A stretch of DNA of 64,000 nucleotides from Solobacterium sp. (GTDB taxonomy: Bacteria > Bacillota_I > Bacilli_A > Erysipelotrichales > Erysipelotrichaceae). The position numbers and the translations under genes were made by a program. The stretch lies in contig JAFYGX010000145.1 of assembly GCA_017543025.1 (NCBI GenBank), forward strand, positions 33,272-97,271, read 5' to 3'. Positions 7,890 to 17,239 of the stretch are shown here, piece by piece (positions within the stretch are counted from its first letter, which is position 1; every line of letters starts with the position of its first letter). The notes below the pieces were generated by a model that saw only the letters and a program-made list of their open reading frames with translations, was not told where the DNA came from and made no database searches.

Positions 7890-10703
7890 TTAATGCTCGT
7901 TCGGGTAATCGGATTTTCCGGTTATTTTTTTCTTTATGATCTTAAAGCCCCGCTTCAGCGCATAAGGCGCAACGCACCGGATCATTTCTTCTGCGGTATG
8001 CATGTCTGAGGCATGCGGGATATCCCGTTCAAGCCGGATGGCATCGAATGCGCAGCGTGTCGTGCAGAGACCGCAGCCAACACACTGGTTCAGATCAACC
8101 TTTGCGGCACCGCATTTCAGACAGCGGCGTGCTTCATTCTGTACCTGCTTTTCGGTAAATGGCGCCCGCAGATCGGAAAAGGTTTCAGCTGCACTGCCGG
8201 GTTTTGAACCGGGCCGCTGACGAGCTGCGCTGTCATACGATTCGACACGGATATCGTCACGGTCCAGTTCAGTGAATTTCCGCAGATCGCGGCCAAGCGT
8301 GAGCGACTGCCCGGGATGGACAAAACGGTTGATTGATACCATGCCTTCTCTGCCCTCAGCGATCGCATCAATCGCAAACCGCGGACCGTGATAAATATCA
8401 CCTCCGGTGAAGATATCGGGCTCGTCAGTCTGATAGGTAATCGGATCAGCGATCACAGTGCCGTTCGGATTGAGGCGGACCTTTGTTCCGTTCAGCAGAT
8501 CTCCCCAGTCTGCTCTTTGGCCGATTGCCATCAGAACATTGGCGCAATCTACGCGAATCGTTTCATTTTCATTGAATTCCGGAGAAAAGCGTCCGGTTTC
8601 ATCGAATACGGAAATACATTTCCGGAAGATCATGGAGGTGATTTTTCCGTCTTGTGTCCGGATTTCAAGCGGACCGTATCCGTTGATGATGTCGACGCCT
8701 TCTGCTTTCAATTCGGCGATCTCTTCGTCAGCGGCAGGCATTTCATCAGCCTGTTCGAGACAGACCATGAAGACGCGCTCACTTCCTGCACGCAGTGCGG
8801 TACGTGCAACATCTGCCGCAACATTACCGCCGCCGACCACAACTGCGGCACCGCTCAGTCGCTGCGTTTCATCCTGGCTGATGCGCTTCAGGAAGGAAAT
8901 ACCGCTTTCGACACCTGCAGCGTCTTCGCCGGGAATGCCGGCCATCGCTCCTTCCTGCAGACCGATCGCAAGATAGAATGCTTTATATCCCTGCGTCCGC
9001 AGTTCTTCAATCGTGACATCTTTACCGACTTCAATTCCGCAGCGGATCTCAGCGCCCATCTTCTCAATGATCGAAATCTCCGCATTCAGAAGTTCTTTTT
9101 CCAGCCGGAAGTTCGGAATGCCGTTCATCATCATCCCGCCTGGCCGGGATTCTTTCTCAAATACCGTAACCGGATAGCCTTCCGTCCGGAGCCAGTACGC
9201 TGCTGTAAGCCCTGCAGGACCGGCGCCGATCACGGCGATTTTAAATTCATCCCATTGTTTTCCGTCCATGTTCTCACAGACAGGAATAAAGCAGTCCGGA
9301 TTCTGAACCTCATACTGACAGAGGAACTTCTTGATCTCATCAATTGCGACCGGCTGATCGATGATTCCGCGTGTGCAGCGGTCTTCACACCTTCTGTTGC
9401 ATACTGCTCCGCATACTGCCGGGAACGGATTGTCCCTGCGGATCAGCTTTACAGCATCTTCATAGCGGCCTTCTGCCGCCATACGGATGTACCCCTGAAC
9501 AGAAACATGTGCAGGGCAAGCGGTTTTGCATGGCGATGTGCCGGTGTCATAGCAGCTGATTCTGTTATGATCGCGGTAATCGGGATCCCATCTGTCTTCG
9601 CCCCAGATGTTGTCATCCGGCAGCTCATGGAGCGGATACTTCACACGGGAGCCATCTGCCCGGCAGAGTTTCTGGCCAAGCTTTGCGGCTCCGGCCGGAC
9701 AGACCTCAGCGCATTTCCCGCAGGCTGTGCATTTCTGCGGGTCAACATGCGCACGGTAGGCGCTCCGGCTCATGTTCGGCGTATTGAACAGCTGGCTGGT
9801 GCGCAGTCCGTAGCAGCTGCCGGGAGAGCAGTTGCAGATGCCGACGATGCGATCCGGACCGTCAAGATTGGTGATCTGATGCACGTAACCCTTGCGCTCT
9901 GCCCGCAGGATGATGTCCATCGCTTCTTCTCTTGTGATGTAGTGCGCATCTTTTCCGGATGTTACAAGAAACTCGGCAATATCACCGACGCCGATGCACA
10001 TATAGCCTTCCACATCACCGACGCCTTCATTCCGGATGCGCTGAGCTTTCCGGCAGGCGCAGACCATTGCACAGAAGGTGTCGTATTTCTGAAGCCAGTG
10101 GGAAAGATGCTCTACGGAAACCGAACGGCTTTCCGCTTCAATGGCCTTCTCCACCGGAATGACATGCATTCCGATACCGGCTCCCCCGGGAGGAACCAGT
10201 TTTGCGGCAAGCTCAAGGGGCTCCTGCGGGGCAAGGTTGAACATAGTGGCAATTTCCGGATGCTCATCCGGCAGTGTCGGGTGCTCGACCATGTATTCCC
10301 CGCTTCCGACAACCCATTTGGGAATCAGATACTGAATATGGTGATCCTGGTTGTCGCGGTTCTGTTCCAGGAGGCCGATCCACAGCAGATGGTTGATCAT
10401 GCGCTGAGCTTCCTCTTCACTCATATGATTGGCTCTGGCAAGTTCCGCTGTGGTTTTTCCGGTCCGCCGTTTTCTGAAGCTGAGCATGAACTTCACTTCT
10501 TCATTGGAAAGAAGCCGGTCAAGAATCCAGAAGTCCATATGATTTTCGTGCATTCCTCCGGGGAGTTTGCGGGGAATGTTGTCGGTGATCATCCGGGCAA
10601 GCTTCATCACAAGCTCTTTCTTCTCCGGATCATCACAATGGTGGTCCTGATACGGGTAATCGCGTTCATTCACATGAATGCGTGGATTAACTTCTTTTGG
10701 CAT
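7890..10703 (-). CDS. Large iron-sulfur flavoprotein with GltD-like NAD(P)H:acceptor module
   Basis: This 937-residue protein is a multidomain redox enzyme. Residues 1 to about 330 contain a winged-helix-like segment and cysteine clusters (CAMVCACRKAQ, ICNCSPGSC), then a ferredoxin motif CTACGKCAEVCP. The middle resembles the glutamate synthase small subunit: N-terminal Fe-S cysteines (CPAHVSVQGYI, CGAVCNRRCEDRC), an FAD-binding GAGPAGLTAAYWL and a second dinucleotide fold VVGGGNVAADVARTA. The C-terminus has another ferredoxin-like motif, CVGCGLCTTRC. Such proteins move electrons between NAD(P)H and ferredoxin or reduce an organic acceptor. It is divergent from three further redox genes and probably supplies them with electrons (inference). 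Confidence 0.85.
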   Translation of the reverse strand: MPKEVNPRIHVNERDYPYQDHHCDDPEKKELVMKLARMITDNIPRKLPGGMHENHMDFWILDRLLSNEEVKFMLSFRKRRTGKTTAELARANHMSEEEAQRMINHLLWIGLLEQNRDNQDHHIQYLIPKWVVGSGEYMVEHPTLPDEHPEIATMFNLAPQEPLELAAKLVPPGGAGIGMHVIPVEKAIEAESRSVSVEHLSHWLQKYDTFCAMVCACRKAQRIRNEGVGDVEGYMCIGVGDIAEFLVTSGKDAHYITREEAMDIILRAERKGYVHQITNLDGPDRIVGICNCSPGSCYGLRTSQLFNTPNMSRSAYRAHVDPQKCTACGKCAEVCPAGAAKLGQKLCRADGSRVKYPLHELPDDNIWGEDRWDPDYRDHNRISCYDTGTSPCKTACPAHVSVQGYIRMAAEGRYEDAVKLIRRDNPFPAVCGAVCNRRCEDRCTRGIIDQPVAIDEIKKFLCQYEVQNPDCFIPVCENMDGKQWDEFKIAVIGAGPAGLTAAYWLRTEGYPVTVFEKESRPGGMMMNGIPNFRLEKELLNAEISIIEKMGAEIRCGIEVGKDVTIEELRTQGYKAFYLAIGLQEGAMAGIPGEDAAGVESGISFLKRISQDETQRLSGAAVVVGGGNVAADVARTALRAGSERVFMVCLEQADEMPAADEEIAELKAEGVDIINGYGPLEIRTQDGKITSMIFRKCISVFDETGRFSPEFNENETIRVDCANVLMAIGQRADWGDLLNGTKVRLNPNGTVIADPITYQTDEPDIFTGGDIYHGPRFAIDAIAEGREGMVSINRFVHPGQSLTLGRDLRKFTELDRDDIRVESYDSAARQRPGSKPGSAAETFSDLRAPFTEKQVQNEARRCLKCGAAKVDLNQCVGCGLCTTRCAFDAIRLERDIPHASDMHTAEEMIRCVAPYALKRGFKIIKKKITGKSDYPNEH

Positions 10704-10891
10704 GCGTGTCTCCTTAAATGAGTTTCCGGCAATCTGTTTTCACATTCCGGTCTGAACAGGAACCGGATTGCGGACAATAAGAATCCTGCTGGAGTAATTT
10801 TACAACATCATAATGAGAAAACCATCCGTCAGGCAGAAAAGGGAGGGGCGAGGAGATTCGGAAATGCGTGCAAAAAACCGAATCATACGGC

Positions 10892-10897
10892 TATAAT
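10892..10897 (+). promoter_or_regulatory. -10 element upstream of the flavin oxidoreductase gene
   Basis: A perfect TATAAT lies 35 bases upstream of the start at 10932; the -35 (TGCAAA at 10869-10874, 17-base spacing) is weak. An inverted repeat, GATTCGG...CCGAATC, overlaps the -35 area and could be a regulator site. Confidence 0.4.
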
Positions 10898-10931
10898 GAA
10901 ATCAGCTGAAACACTGGAGGATAATTTACTT

Positions 10932-12287
10932 ATGGATAAGGATACAAGAATCTGTATTATCGGCGGAGGACCCGCAGGTCTTTCTGCCGGAATGTATCTT
11001 GAAAAGAAAGGATACGATAATTATACGATCCTGGAGCGGAACGATCATGTCGGCGGCAAATGCAACAGCCCGCACTATAACGGAAGACGGTATGAGATGG
11101 GCGCGATCATGGGCGTGCCTTCTTACTATGCCGTTCATGATGTGGAAACATTCTGCGGCATTACCCATGACGGACCGCAGCTGAGCCGCAGATACAAGGA
11201 TGCCGAAGGAAATGTAATCGAACCGTTTGAACCGGCGAAGAATCTTCTGAAGATTCCGCATCTGATGAAGATGAAGCAGCAGGTTACAGAACTGGGACGC
11301 ATTCTTGAGACAAAGTACAAGGGGTACGATGTCAACGGACACCGCGGTGTTGCGCAGGGCCGGTATGAAGGCTTTGCCTGCACGCCGGAGCGCGAAGAAG
11401 TCAGCGGTACAAACGAGAATCTGAAGGATCTTTCTATGCCGTTCAAAGACTGGTGTGAAATGAATCATGTTGAACTCATTCAGGATATCTGGGTCGGCCC
11501 GTTCACTTCATTCGGCTACGGTTATTTTGATGAGATTCCGGCGGCCTATGTTCTGAAATATCTGGACTTCCAGACATGCATGAACTTCGTCCGGCTGAAC
11601 CTCTGGACATGGAAGAACGGTACGCAGTACATCTGGGAATGCCTGAATGAAAAACTGAAGAATCCGGCCCGGCTCTGTGCTTCGATTTCGAAGATCGAGC
11701 GGAAAGACGGAAAGGTATATGTGACCGTCAACGGGGAAACAGAGGAATACGACAAGCTGATTGTAACCGCTCCGCTGCAGTTCTTCCCGAACTATGCGGA
11801 CGCAAGAGAAGATGAGAAGAAGTATTTCTCGAAGATTGAGTACGAGCGCTATGACGTGCTGGCAGTCGAGACAAGACCGGAAGATCATCCTGATATCTCC
11901 TACTATGTATTTGATAATATGACGCCGGAGCGCCTCGGGCATCTGATGGTTTATTACCGTCGCTGGAGAGATACGAAAGACCAGGTGATTACCACCTACG
12001 CCCTCCGCAAGCATAAAAACCGTGAGGAGATCACCGTGGATGCGTGCCGCCAGATGGTTCTGGAAGACCTGCGCATCATGCGGAACCCGGCATCCAATGT
12101 CATCAATGAACAGAGCTGGTATTACTTCCCCCATGTCTTCTCGGAAGACTATGCGGCAGGCTGGTACGATGACGTTGAAGCAATGCAGGGTAAATACGAT
12201 ACCTACTATGCCGGTGAAATCATGTCATTCGGAGACATGGATGAAACCGCTGAGTATTCAAGAGAACTTGTTGAACGTTTCTTCTGA
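10932..12287 (+). CDS. FAD-dependent oxidoreductase, amine-oxidase/protoporphyrinogen-oxidase fold
   Basis: I place the start at MDKDTRICIIGGG because GGAGG precedes it; a start 36 bases upstream lacks one. The 451-residue protein begins with a classical FAD-binding fold (IIGGGPAGLSAGMYL and, about 30 residues on, the acidic end of strand two ILERNDHVGGKC), followed by the GRRYEMGA segment of the flavin amine oxidase superfamily. The remainder lacks recognisable motifs that fix a substrate. It has no signal peptide and is probably cytoplasmic. A terminator separates it from the next gene, but the shared orientation and related chemistry suggest joint function with the flavoproteins at 12410 and 13966. 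Confidence 0.82.
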   Translation: MDKDTRICIIGGGPAGLSAGMYLEKKGYDNYTILERNDHVGGKCNSPHYNGRRYEMGAIMGVPSYYAVHDVETFCGITHDGPQLSRRYKDAEGNVIEPFEPAKNLLKIPHLMKMKQQVTELGRILETKYKGYDVNGHRGVAQGRYEGFACTPEREEVSGTNENLKDLSMPFKDWCEMNHVELIQDIWVGPFTSFGYGYFDEIPAAYVLKYLDFQTCMNFVRLNLWTWKNGTQYIWECLNEKLKNPARLCASISKIERKDGKVYVTVNGETEEYDKLIVTAPLQFFPNYADAREDEKKYFSKIEYERYDVLAVETRPEDHPDISYYVFDNMTPERLGHLMVYYRRWRDTKDQVITTYALRKHKNREEITVDACRQMVLEDLRIMRNPASNVINEQSWYYFPHVFSEDYAAGWYDDVEAMQGKYDTYYAGEIMSFGDMDETAEYSRELVERFF

Positions 12288-12314
12288 GAAGCCTTCAGCG
12301 ATCCGAAGATTGAA

Positions 12315-12352
12315 AGAACAGGTTCGGCCGGATGCGGCAGCCTGTTCTTTTT
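12315..12352 (+). terminator. Rho-independent terminator
   Basis: AGAACAGG (12315-12322) pairs with CCTGTTCT (12341-12348); the T-run continues to 12352. It separates the 10932 gene from the pair at 12410-15153. Confidence 0.8.
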
Positions 12353-12409
12353 CAGTCAGGACAGAATGCGTAAAAACAGATCCATAGCATCATGAGAAAG
12401 GATAATCCT

Positions 12410-13969
12410 ATGGCTTTTTACAGAGAACATTACGATGTGATCGTGATCGGCGGTGCGCTTGCGGGCATGAGCTGCGCGATGCGGCTGGCTTCGGAAGGAA
12501 AATCAGTGCTGGTGCTTGAGCGCCATAATCTTCCGGGCGGCTGTGCGACAAGCTTTGTGCGAAGCGGGATTGAAATGGAAGCGACCCTGCATGAGATGAT
12601 GTCGCTTGGCCCGGCGGAGGAACCGCTCTATATCCGGAAGTATCTGGATGAGATGAAGGTAGCGATTGACTGGCTCCGGGTTCCGGAAGCGTATGAACTG
12701 GTTTCGCCGGAAGATCAGATTGATATTGAACTGCATGCCGGAAGGAGAGCGGACGGCACATGGGTCTGCGCAGATGAGATCGAAGCGCAGTATCCCGGCA
12801 CCCGCCCGGAAGTCAACCGGCTGCTTGAGGTCTGCCGCAGCGTTTATGAATCCGTGCTGTATCTGAATGAGCATTCGCTGTCGAAGGCAGAGATGCTGAT
12901 GAAACATGAAGCGCTGGTCAGAACAGCCGGCTATTCCGCAGAGGAAGTGCTGCATGCTGCGTTTCATCTTCCTGCACCGGTGAAAAAGATTCTCAGCGCA
13001 TACTGGATTTACGTCGGGCAGCCGATGAGCACCCTGCCGTTTACAATCTATGCATTTCTGATGGCGGATTATATGATGGGCGGAAGTTATGTTGCGCGCG
13101 GCTTCTCTCATGAGATGGCCATGGCAATGCAGAACCGCTGTGAAGAACTCGGCGTGCAGTTTGAATACTGTCAGAACGTGGAGAAGATCCTGGTGGAAAA
13201 CGGCCATGTTTACGGCGTCCGTACATCCCGCGGGGATGAGATTCATGCGCGGTATATCGCCTGTGCGCCATATCCGAATACCGTTTACGGAACCATGATC
13301 GAACCGCAGTCTGAAGTTCCGGTACAGGCAAGAAAGTACGCCAATGCGATGCCGATGTCCGTGACAAACTTTTCGGTTGTGCTTCTTCTGGATCAGAAAC
13401 CGGAAGAGCTCAATATTCATTCCTATTCGGTCTTCTCCAGTGAAATTCCGTTTGATACGAATGTGTTCTGGGAACAGGGAAAACAGCCCGGGAACTGGAG
13501 CTATCTGACAGCGATCTGTCTGAATTACGCCAATCCGGATGCGGTGCCGGAAGGCATGACCAGTCTTTCGATCACCAACCTTCCGCTGCCGGAAGCGTTT
13601 GACCGGGTCAATGCGGATAATTATTACAGAATGAAGCGGAAGATCGCAAAGCAGATGATCGATACGGTGAGCAGACGGCTTGGCGTCAATCTTCTGAATC
13701 ATATTCAGGAGATTGTGATTGAAACTCCGATGACGATTGCCCGGTATACCGGAATGTATCAGGGCGGTATTTACGGTTACCAGCATTCGATGGTCAACTC
13801 TGTTGTCGGCCGGCTGGAAGATGTGGAACGGGAACAGTACATCGGGGGTCTTGTGTGGTGTGCGAGCCATCAGCTTGTCGGAGACGGCATGGCGTGCAAT
13901 ATCAATAACGGAAAGATCGCTGCGACGATGATCCTCGAACAGATGAAAAAGGAGGCGTCCGGAAAATGA
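12410..13969 (+). CDS. Phytoene desaturase-like FAD/NAD(P) oxidoreductase
   Basis: The start MAFYREHYDVIVIGG follows AGAAAGGA at a good distance; an ATG 18 bases upstream does not. The 519-residue protein has the dinucleotide fold VIGGALAGMSCAMRLA, the LERHNLPGGCATSF motif and the C-terminal GLVWCASHQLVGDGM FAD-binding segment of the phytoene desaturase/retinol saturase family. Members oxidise, isomerise or saturate hydrophobic polyenes or fatty-acid-like substrates. Carotenoid genes are absent, so a carotenoid role is unlikely. Its stop overlaps the start of the ferredoxin-reductase-like gene by four bases (ATGA), so the two are translationally coupled and that protein is probably its electron donor. 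Confidence 0.83.
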   Translation: MAFYREHYDVIVIGGALAGMSCAMRLASEGKSVLVLERHNLPGGCATSFVRSGIEMEATLHEMMSLGPAEEPLYIRKYLDEMKVAIDWLRVPEAYELVSPEDQIDIELHAGRRADGTWVCADEIEAQYPGTRPEVNRLLEVCRSVYESVLYLNEHSLSKAEMLMKHEALVRTAGYSAEEVLHAAFHLPAPVKKILSAYWIYVGQPMSTLPFTIYAFLMADYMMGGSYVARGFSHEMAMAMQNRCEELGVQFEYCQNVEKILVENGHVYGVRTSRGDEIHARYIACAPYPNTVYGTMIEPQSEVPVQARKYANAMPMSVTNFSVVLLLDQKPEELNIHSYSVFSSEIPFDTNVFWEQGKQPGNWSYLTAICLNYANPDAVPEGMTSLSITNLPLPEAFDRVNADNYYRMKRKIAKQMIDTVSRRLGVNLLNHIQEIVIETPMTIARYTGMYQGGIYGYQHSMVNSVVGRLEDVEREQYIGGLVWCASHQLVGDGMACNINNGKIAATMILEQMKKEASGK

Positions 13970-15153
13970 AAGTCCATGGATTTTTCAGAGATGTACTCGG
14001 CGCAAACCGCGTCATTGACGCAAGACGGAAGCTGATTGAAAGCGGCAGCCCGGAGAACCTTTACCACGACCATATCAAGGAGATTGCGCAGGAACTGCAT
14101 CCGGAATCGACCAGAGTCAGGGTGACGAAGGCGGAGAATGTTTCGCCGACTGCCAGACGGTTTACGTTTGAGGCAGCAGAAGGAGAACTCCTTCCGCCGT
14201 TTCAGGCAGGACAATATGTCAGTCTTGATCTGGAAATTAACGGAACCGTGACTACGCGCCCGTATTCGATCTGCAGCGCGCCGTTTGAAGCGCGCGGTGA
14301 TGACCATCCGTTCTTTCAGATTACGGTGCGAAACGGAAAACCGGAAACCGGATTTGCGGCAAACTGGCTGTATGCCAATGTGAAGCAGGGAGATATCTTT
14401 ACTGCTCATCTGCCGTTCGGCGAATTTTACTATGAACCCCTGCGGGATTCCAAAACCGTGGTGGCGCTTGCGGGAGGCAGCGGCATTACGCCGTTCTGCT
14501 CGATGGCAAAGGAAATCGCGCATGGCACGCTGGACATGGATCTTACGATTCTGTATGGTTCGGTTTCGCCGAAGGATATCATTCTGGAAGATACGCTGAA
14601 GTCTGTTCGCAGCGACCGCGTTCGTCTGATCAATGTCATCAGCGGGGATGAACCGTATGAAGGAGAACGGGGACTGCTTTCGAAGGAGCTGATCCGGAAG
14701 TATTCGGGTGAGGATACGACATACTTCGTATGCGGACCGCTTCCGATGTATCGCTATGTGAAACAGCAGCTGGAACAGCTGAACGTGCCGGCCAGGCGCA
14801 TCCGGATGGAAGTGTTCGGCGCACCTCGTGATGTCAGACAGGCAGAAGGCTATCCGAAGGAGCAGAAGCCTGAAATCTTCCGGCTGACGGTGCTTCGCGG
14901 CATTCAGGAAGATGTGATAGAAATGCGCTCAGAAGAGCCGATCATGATCGCACTGGAACGGGCGGGGATTCCCGGCCGCAGCAGATGCCGCTCCGGAGCC
15001 TGCGGGTACTGCCGCGCCAAACTCATCAGCGGAGAGGTATTTGTACCGGCGGACGGCGATGGCAGAAGACGGGCGGATAAGCAGTTCGGCTATATTCATG
15101 CCTGCAGCAGCTGGCCGCTCAGCGACTGCACGATACGGATTCCGATTCTGTAA
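13966..15153 (+). CDS. NAD(P)H:2Fe-2S reductase (FNR-type flavoprotein with C-terminal ferredoxin domain)
   Basis: The 395-residue protein has three modules: an FAD-binding beta barrel with the RPYS motif (TTRPYSICSAP, about residue 96), an NAD(P)-binding domain with LAGGSGITPF and YFVCGPLPMYR, and a C-terminal plant-type 2Fe-2S domain (CRSGACGYC, with the last cysteine in HACSSW). This is the architecture of oxygenase reductases and related electron-transfer chains. An N-terminal segment of about 45 residues is not part of these modules. In an anaerobe it probably feeds electrons from NAD(P)H to the coupled phytoene-desaturase-like enzyme. A strong terminator follows. Confidence 0.87.
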   Translation: MKVHGFFRDVLGANRVIDARRKLIESGSPENLYHDHIKEIAQELHPESTRVRVTKAENVSPTARRFTFEAAEGELLPPFQAGQYVSLDLEINGTVTTRPYSICSAPFEARGDDHPFFQITVRNGKPETGFAANWLYANVKQGDIFTAHLPFGEFYYEPLRDSKTVVALAGGSGITPFCSMAKEIAHGTLDMDLTILYGSVSPKDIILEDTLKSVRSDRVRLINVISGDEPYEGERGLLSKELIRKYSGEDTTYFVCGPLPMYRYVKQQLEQLNVPARRIRMEVFGAPRDVRQAEGYPKEQKPEIFRLTVLRGIQEDVIEMRSEEPIMIALERAGIPGRSRCRSGACGYCRAKLISGEVFVPADGDGRRRADKQFGYIHACSSWPLSDCTIRIPIL

Positions 15154-15185
15154 GCAGAATTGGCGCAGTAAACAGATGATCAGAA

Positions 15186-15215
15186 GAACACGGCTGTAAG
15201 CGCTGTGTTCTTTTT
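15186..15215 (+). terminator. Rho-independent terminator
   Basis: GAACACGGC (15186-15194) pairs with GCTGTGTTC (15202-15210, one G-T pair), followed by T5. It ends the flavoprotein pair. Confidence 0.8.
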
Positions 15216-15398
15216 ACCCTCAGCTGATTCTGCGAAACCGGCTTCCGGACAGAAAATCCGGACATTCTGATTTTTCATGCGGATGTTTTCTGTGATGAAA
15301 TAAGCACACTTGTGGCAGGAAACGGATTTTGTAATATGCTATGAAGCTGATGCCTGTCCTGCAGAGGCAAAAGCAAAAACAGGAAAATGCAGATTATG

Positions 15399-15745
15399 CA
15401 TAACTGTTATGAAGCACCCTGAGCATTGCGGCCTGACAAAGTTTATAAAACCGGAGATTATGACATTGGTGAGACAGGTGATATTCTCGCTCTGCCGCAC
15501 TATCCTGTCTTTCTGTTCGGATGCAGAACAGATTTGATTGAGATGAGTCGAAACGCTGCCTGATCGACAATATCATGATGAAAAATATCTTTGAGGCCGA
15601 TCAGGATCGGGCTGTACGGGAGTGCGTGTTATCCATGGCTGCGCAGTATCGCCGGTTTAATGCCCGTCCGATGTCAATCACAGAGGTTATGACAATCATT
15701 CAGACAACATGCACGCGTATTAAATTGAATGGACTGAGTCGCTGA
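15399..15745 (+). pseudogene. Decayed fragment of an adenylate-forming (AMP-binding) enzyme
   Basis: No intact gene lies between 15216 and 15908, but two frames read in series resemble the late part of an AMP-dependent synthetase. One frame gives HNCYEAP, a TGA, then ALRPDKVYKTGDY continuing to FLFGCRTDLIEMSR. The YKTGD block is the A8-type signature of acyl-CoA synthetases and adenylation domains. Around 15548 the reading moves to another frame, SKRCLIDNIMMKN, which continues to the stop at 15745. At least one nonsense codon and one frameshift are needed. The upstream two-thirds of such an enzyme is missing. I regard this as a gene relic; the family call is moderate. Confidence 0.4.
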
Positions 15746-15908
15746 TTTGCATATAAGTCCTTTCGTATCGCTGCAGAGGAAGTGCGGTATGATAAGATGG
15801 CATTTGCATGAGAGATATGCATCAGCGACGGAAACAGTGTCAGGCACAGCTGTTTTGCACAGAAACAGAATGGAAAGGAATCGCGGGAATGCCTGCCCGA
15901 AAAGAAAA

Positions 15909-16481
15909 ATGGAAATGAAACCGGAAAAACTTACAGAGCTTGAAGAGAAAACCGTTCGTCAGGAGACGGTCTATGACGGACATATCATCAAGGTGCGGCT
16001 GGACGAAGCAGAGCTGCCCGATGGCCAGCATGCGGCGCGGGAAGTAGTTGTTCACCCGGGAGGCGTCGGAATTGCACTGGAAGATGAAGAAGGAAAATTC
16101 ACATTTGTAACACAGTGGCGGTATGGCCAGCAGATGGCGATGCTGGAATACCCGGCCGGAAAAAAGGAACCCGGAGAAGACCCTCTTACAACCGCAAAGC
16201 GTGAGATCGTGGAAGAAACCGGTTATGAAGGAACAGGGTTTGTCCGCCTCGGCTCGCTGGTACCGACACCTGCCTATGACAGTGAAGTAATTGAACTGTA
16301 TTATGCAAAGCAGGGGAACTATGTCGGTCAGCATCTGGATGCGGATGAGAATATCAATCTGAAGAAACTGACGCTCGATGAAATTACAGAGCTGATTGTC
16401 AGCGGCGAAGTGACCGATGCCAAGACGGTTGCCATGACCTTTCTGATCAGAGAGTTCAGACAGCGGGGGATGATTGAATGA
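15909..16481 (+). CDS. NUDIX hydrolase, ADP-ribose pyrophosphatase type
   Basis: The 190-residue protein has a complete NUDIX box: a glycine, five residues, Glu, seven residues and REIVEETGY (about residues 85-107). The N-terminal segment with HIIKVRLDEAELPDG and the VVVHPGG strand are typical of ADP-ribose diphosphatases, which hydrolyse ADP-ribose to AMP and ribose-5-phosphate with Mg2+. The start is uncertain: ATG codons at 15870, 15909 and 15915 are in frame and none has a strong ribosome site; 15909 matches the usual family length. It is followed by mtnN 48 bases downstream, probably in one transcript. Confidence 0.85.
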   Translation: MEMKPEKLTELEEKTVRQETVYDGHIIKVRLDEAELPDGQHAAREVVVHPGGVGIALEDEEGKFTFVTQWRYGQQMAMLEYPAGKKEPGEDPLTTAKREIVEETGYEGTGFVRLGSLVPTPAYDSEVIELYYAKQGNYVGQHLDADENINLKKLTLDEITELIVSGEVTDAKTVAMTFLIREFRQRGMIE

Positions 16482-16529
16482 ACGGATGCACTGATCGTAC
16501 AGAATATCGCATCGGAAAGAGGAGGATAC

Positions 16530-17234
16530 ATGCATAACTATAAAATCGGAATCATTGGCGCAATGGCGCCGGAAGTAGCGATTCTTCATGACCGCATGAA
16601 TGTGGAGTCGGAAACGGAAAAAGCCGGAATGAAATTCTGGCAGGGAACAATCGGTACGAAAGATATCGTTCTGGTTCAGAGCGGAATCGGAAAAGTCAAC
16701 GCTGCGGTATGCGCGCAGATTCTGATTGACTGCTTTGAAGTGACCCACATTCTGAATACCGGAATTGCCGGTTCGCTGAATGATGCGCTCAATATCGGAG
16801 ACATTGTGATTTCAACCGATGCGGTGCTGCATGATTTTGATATCACTGCGTTCGGGTATGCCAAGGGTGAGGTGCCGGGAATCGGAAGTGCCTCGTTCAG
16901 AGCCGATGAGACATTCCGGGCGAAAGCAGTGGAGGCCGCAAAGGCAGCTGCTCCGGATATTCAGGTGTTTGAAGGGAGAATTGTGACCGGAGATCAGTTC
17001 ATCAGCTCCCAGGCGAGGAAGGAAGCCATCATCGCGGATTTTGGCGGTATGTGCACAGAGATGGAGGGCGGTGCGATTGCGCAGACCGCCTGGATCAATC
17101 ACATTCCGTTTGTGATCATCCGGGCGATTTCTGATAACGCCAATGATACGGCCCATCGGGATTATGCGGAGATTGAAGCGGAAGCTGCCGCACACAGCGC
17201 AGCGATCACTGCACGGATTCTTGAACTGATGTGA
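16530..17234 (+). CDS. mtnN: 5'-methylthioadenosine/S-adenosylhomocysteine nucleosidase
   Basis: The 234-residue protein is full length for the family and shows the characteristic IGAMAPEVAIL start, NTGIAGSL loop, TGDQFI and the catalytic region CTEMEGGAIAQ followed by RAISDNAND (the active-site Asp). It cleaves adenine from MTA and SAH in the methyl-recycling pathway. The product S-ribosylhomocysteine is the substrate of LuxS, encoded at 27551-28075, so the window contains both steps from SAH to homocysteine and the AI-2 precursor. AGAGGAGG lies just upstream of the start, and a strong terminator follows. Confidence 0.95.
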   Translation: MHNYKIGIIGAMAPEVAILHDRMNVESETEKAGMKFWQGTIGTKDIVLVQSGIGKVNAAVCAQILIDCFEVTHILNTGIAGSLNDALNIGDIVISTDAVLHDFDITAFGYAKGEVPGIGSASFRADETFRAKAVEAAKAAAPDIQVFEGRIVTGDQFISSQARKEAIIADFGGMCTEMEGGAIAQTAWINHIPFVIIRAISDNANDTAHRDYAEIEAEAAAHSAAITARILELM

Positions 17235-17239
17235 CGGAG

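Noticed and set aside
8388..10721. Plus-strand 777-codon open frame
   Set aside because: It is the antisense shadow of the 937-residue iron-sulfur flavoprotein; its composition is rich in Cys and His as expected for a shadow.
12503..13870. Minus-strand 455-codon open frame
   Set aside because: Antisense to the phytoene-desaturase-like gene with clear motifs; no ribosome site.
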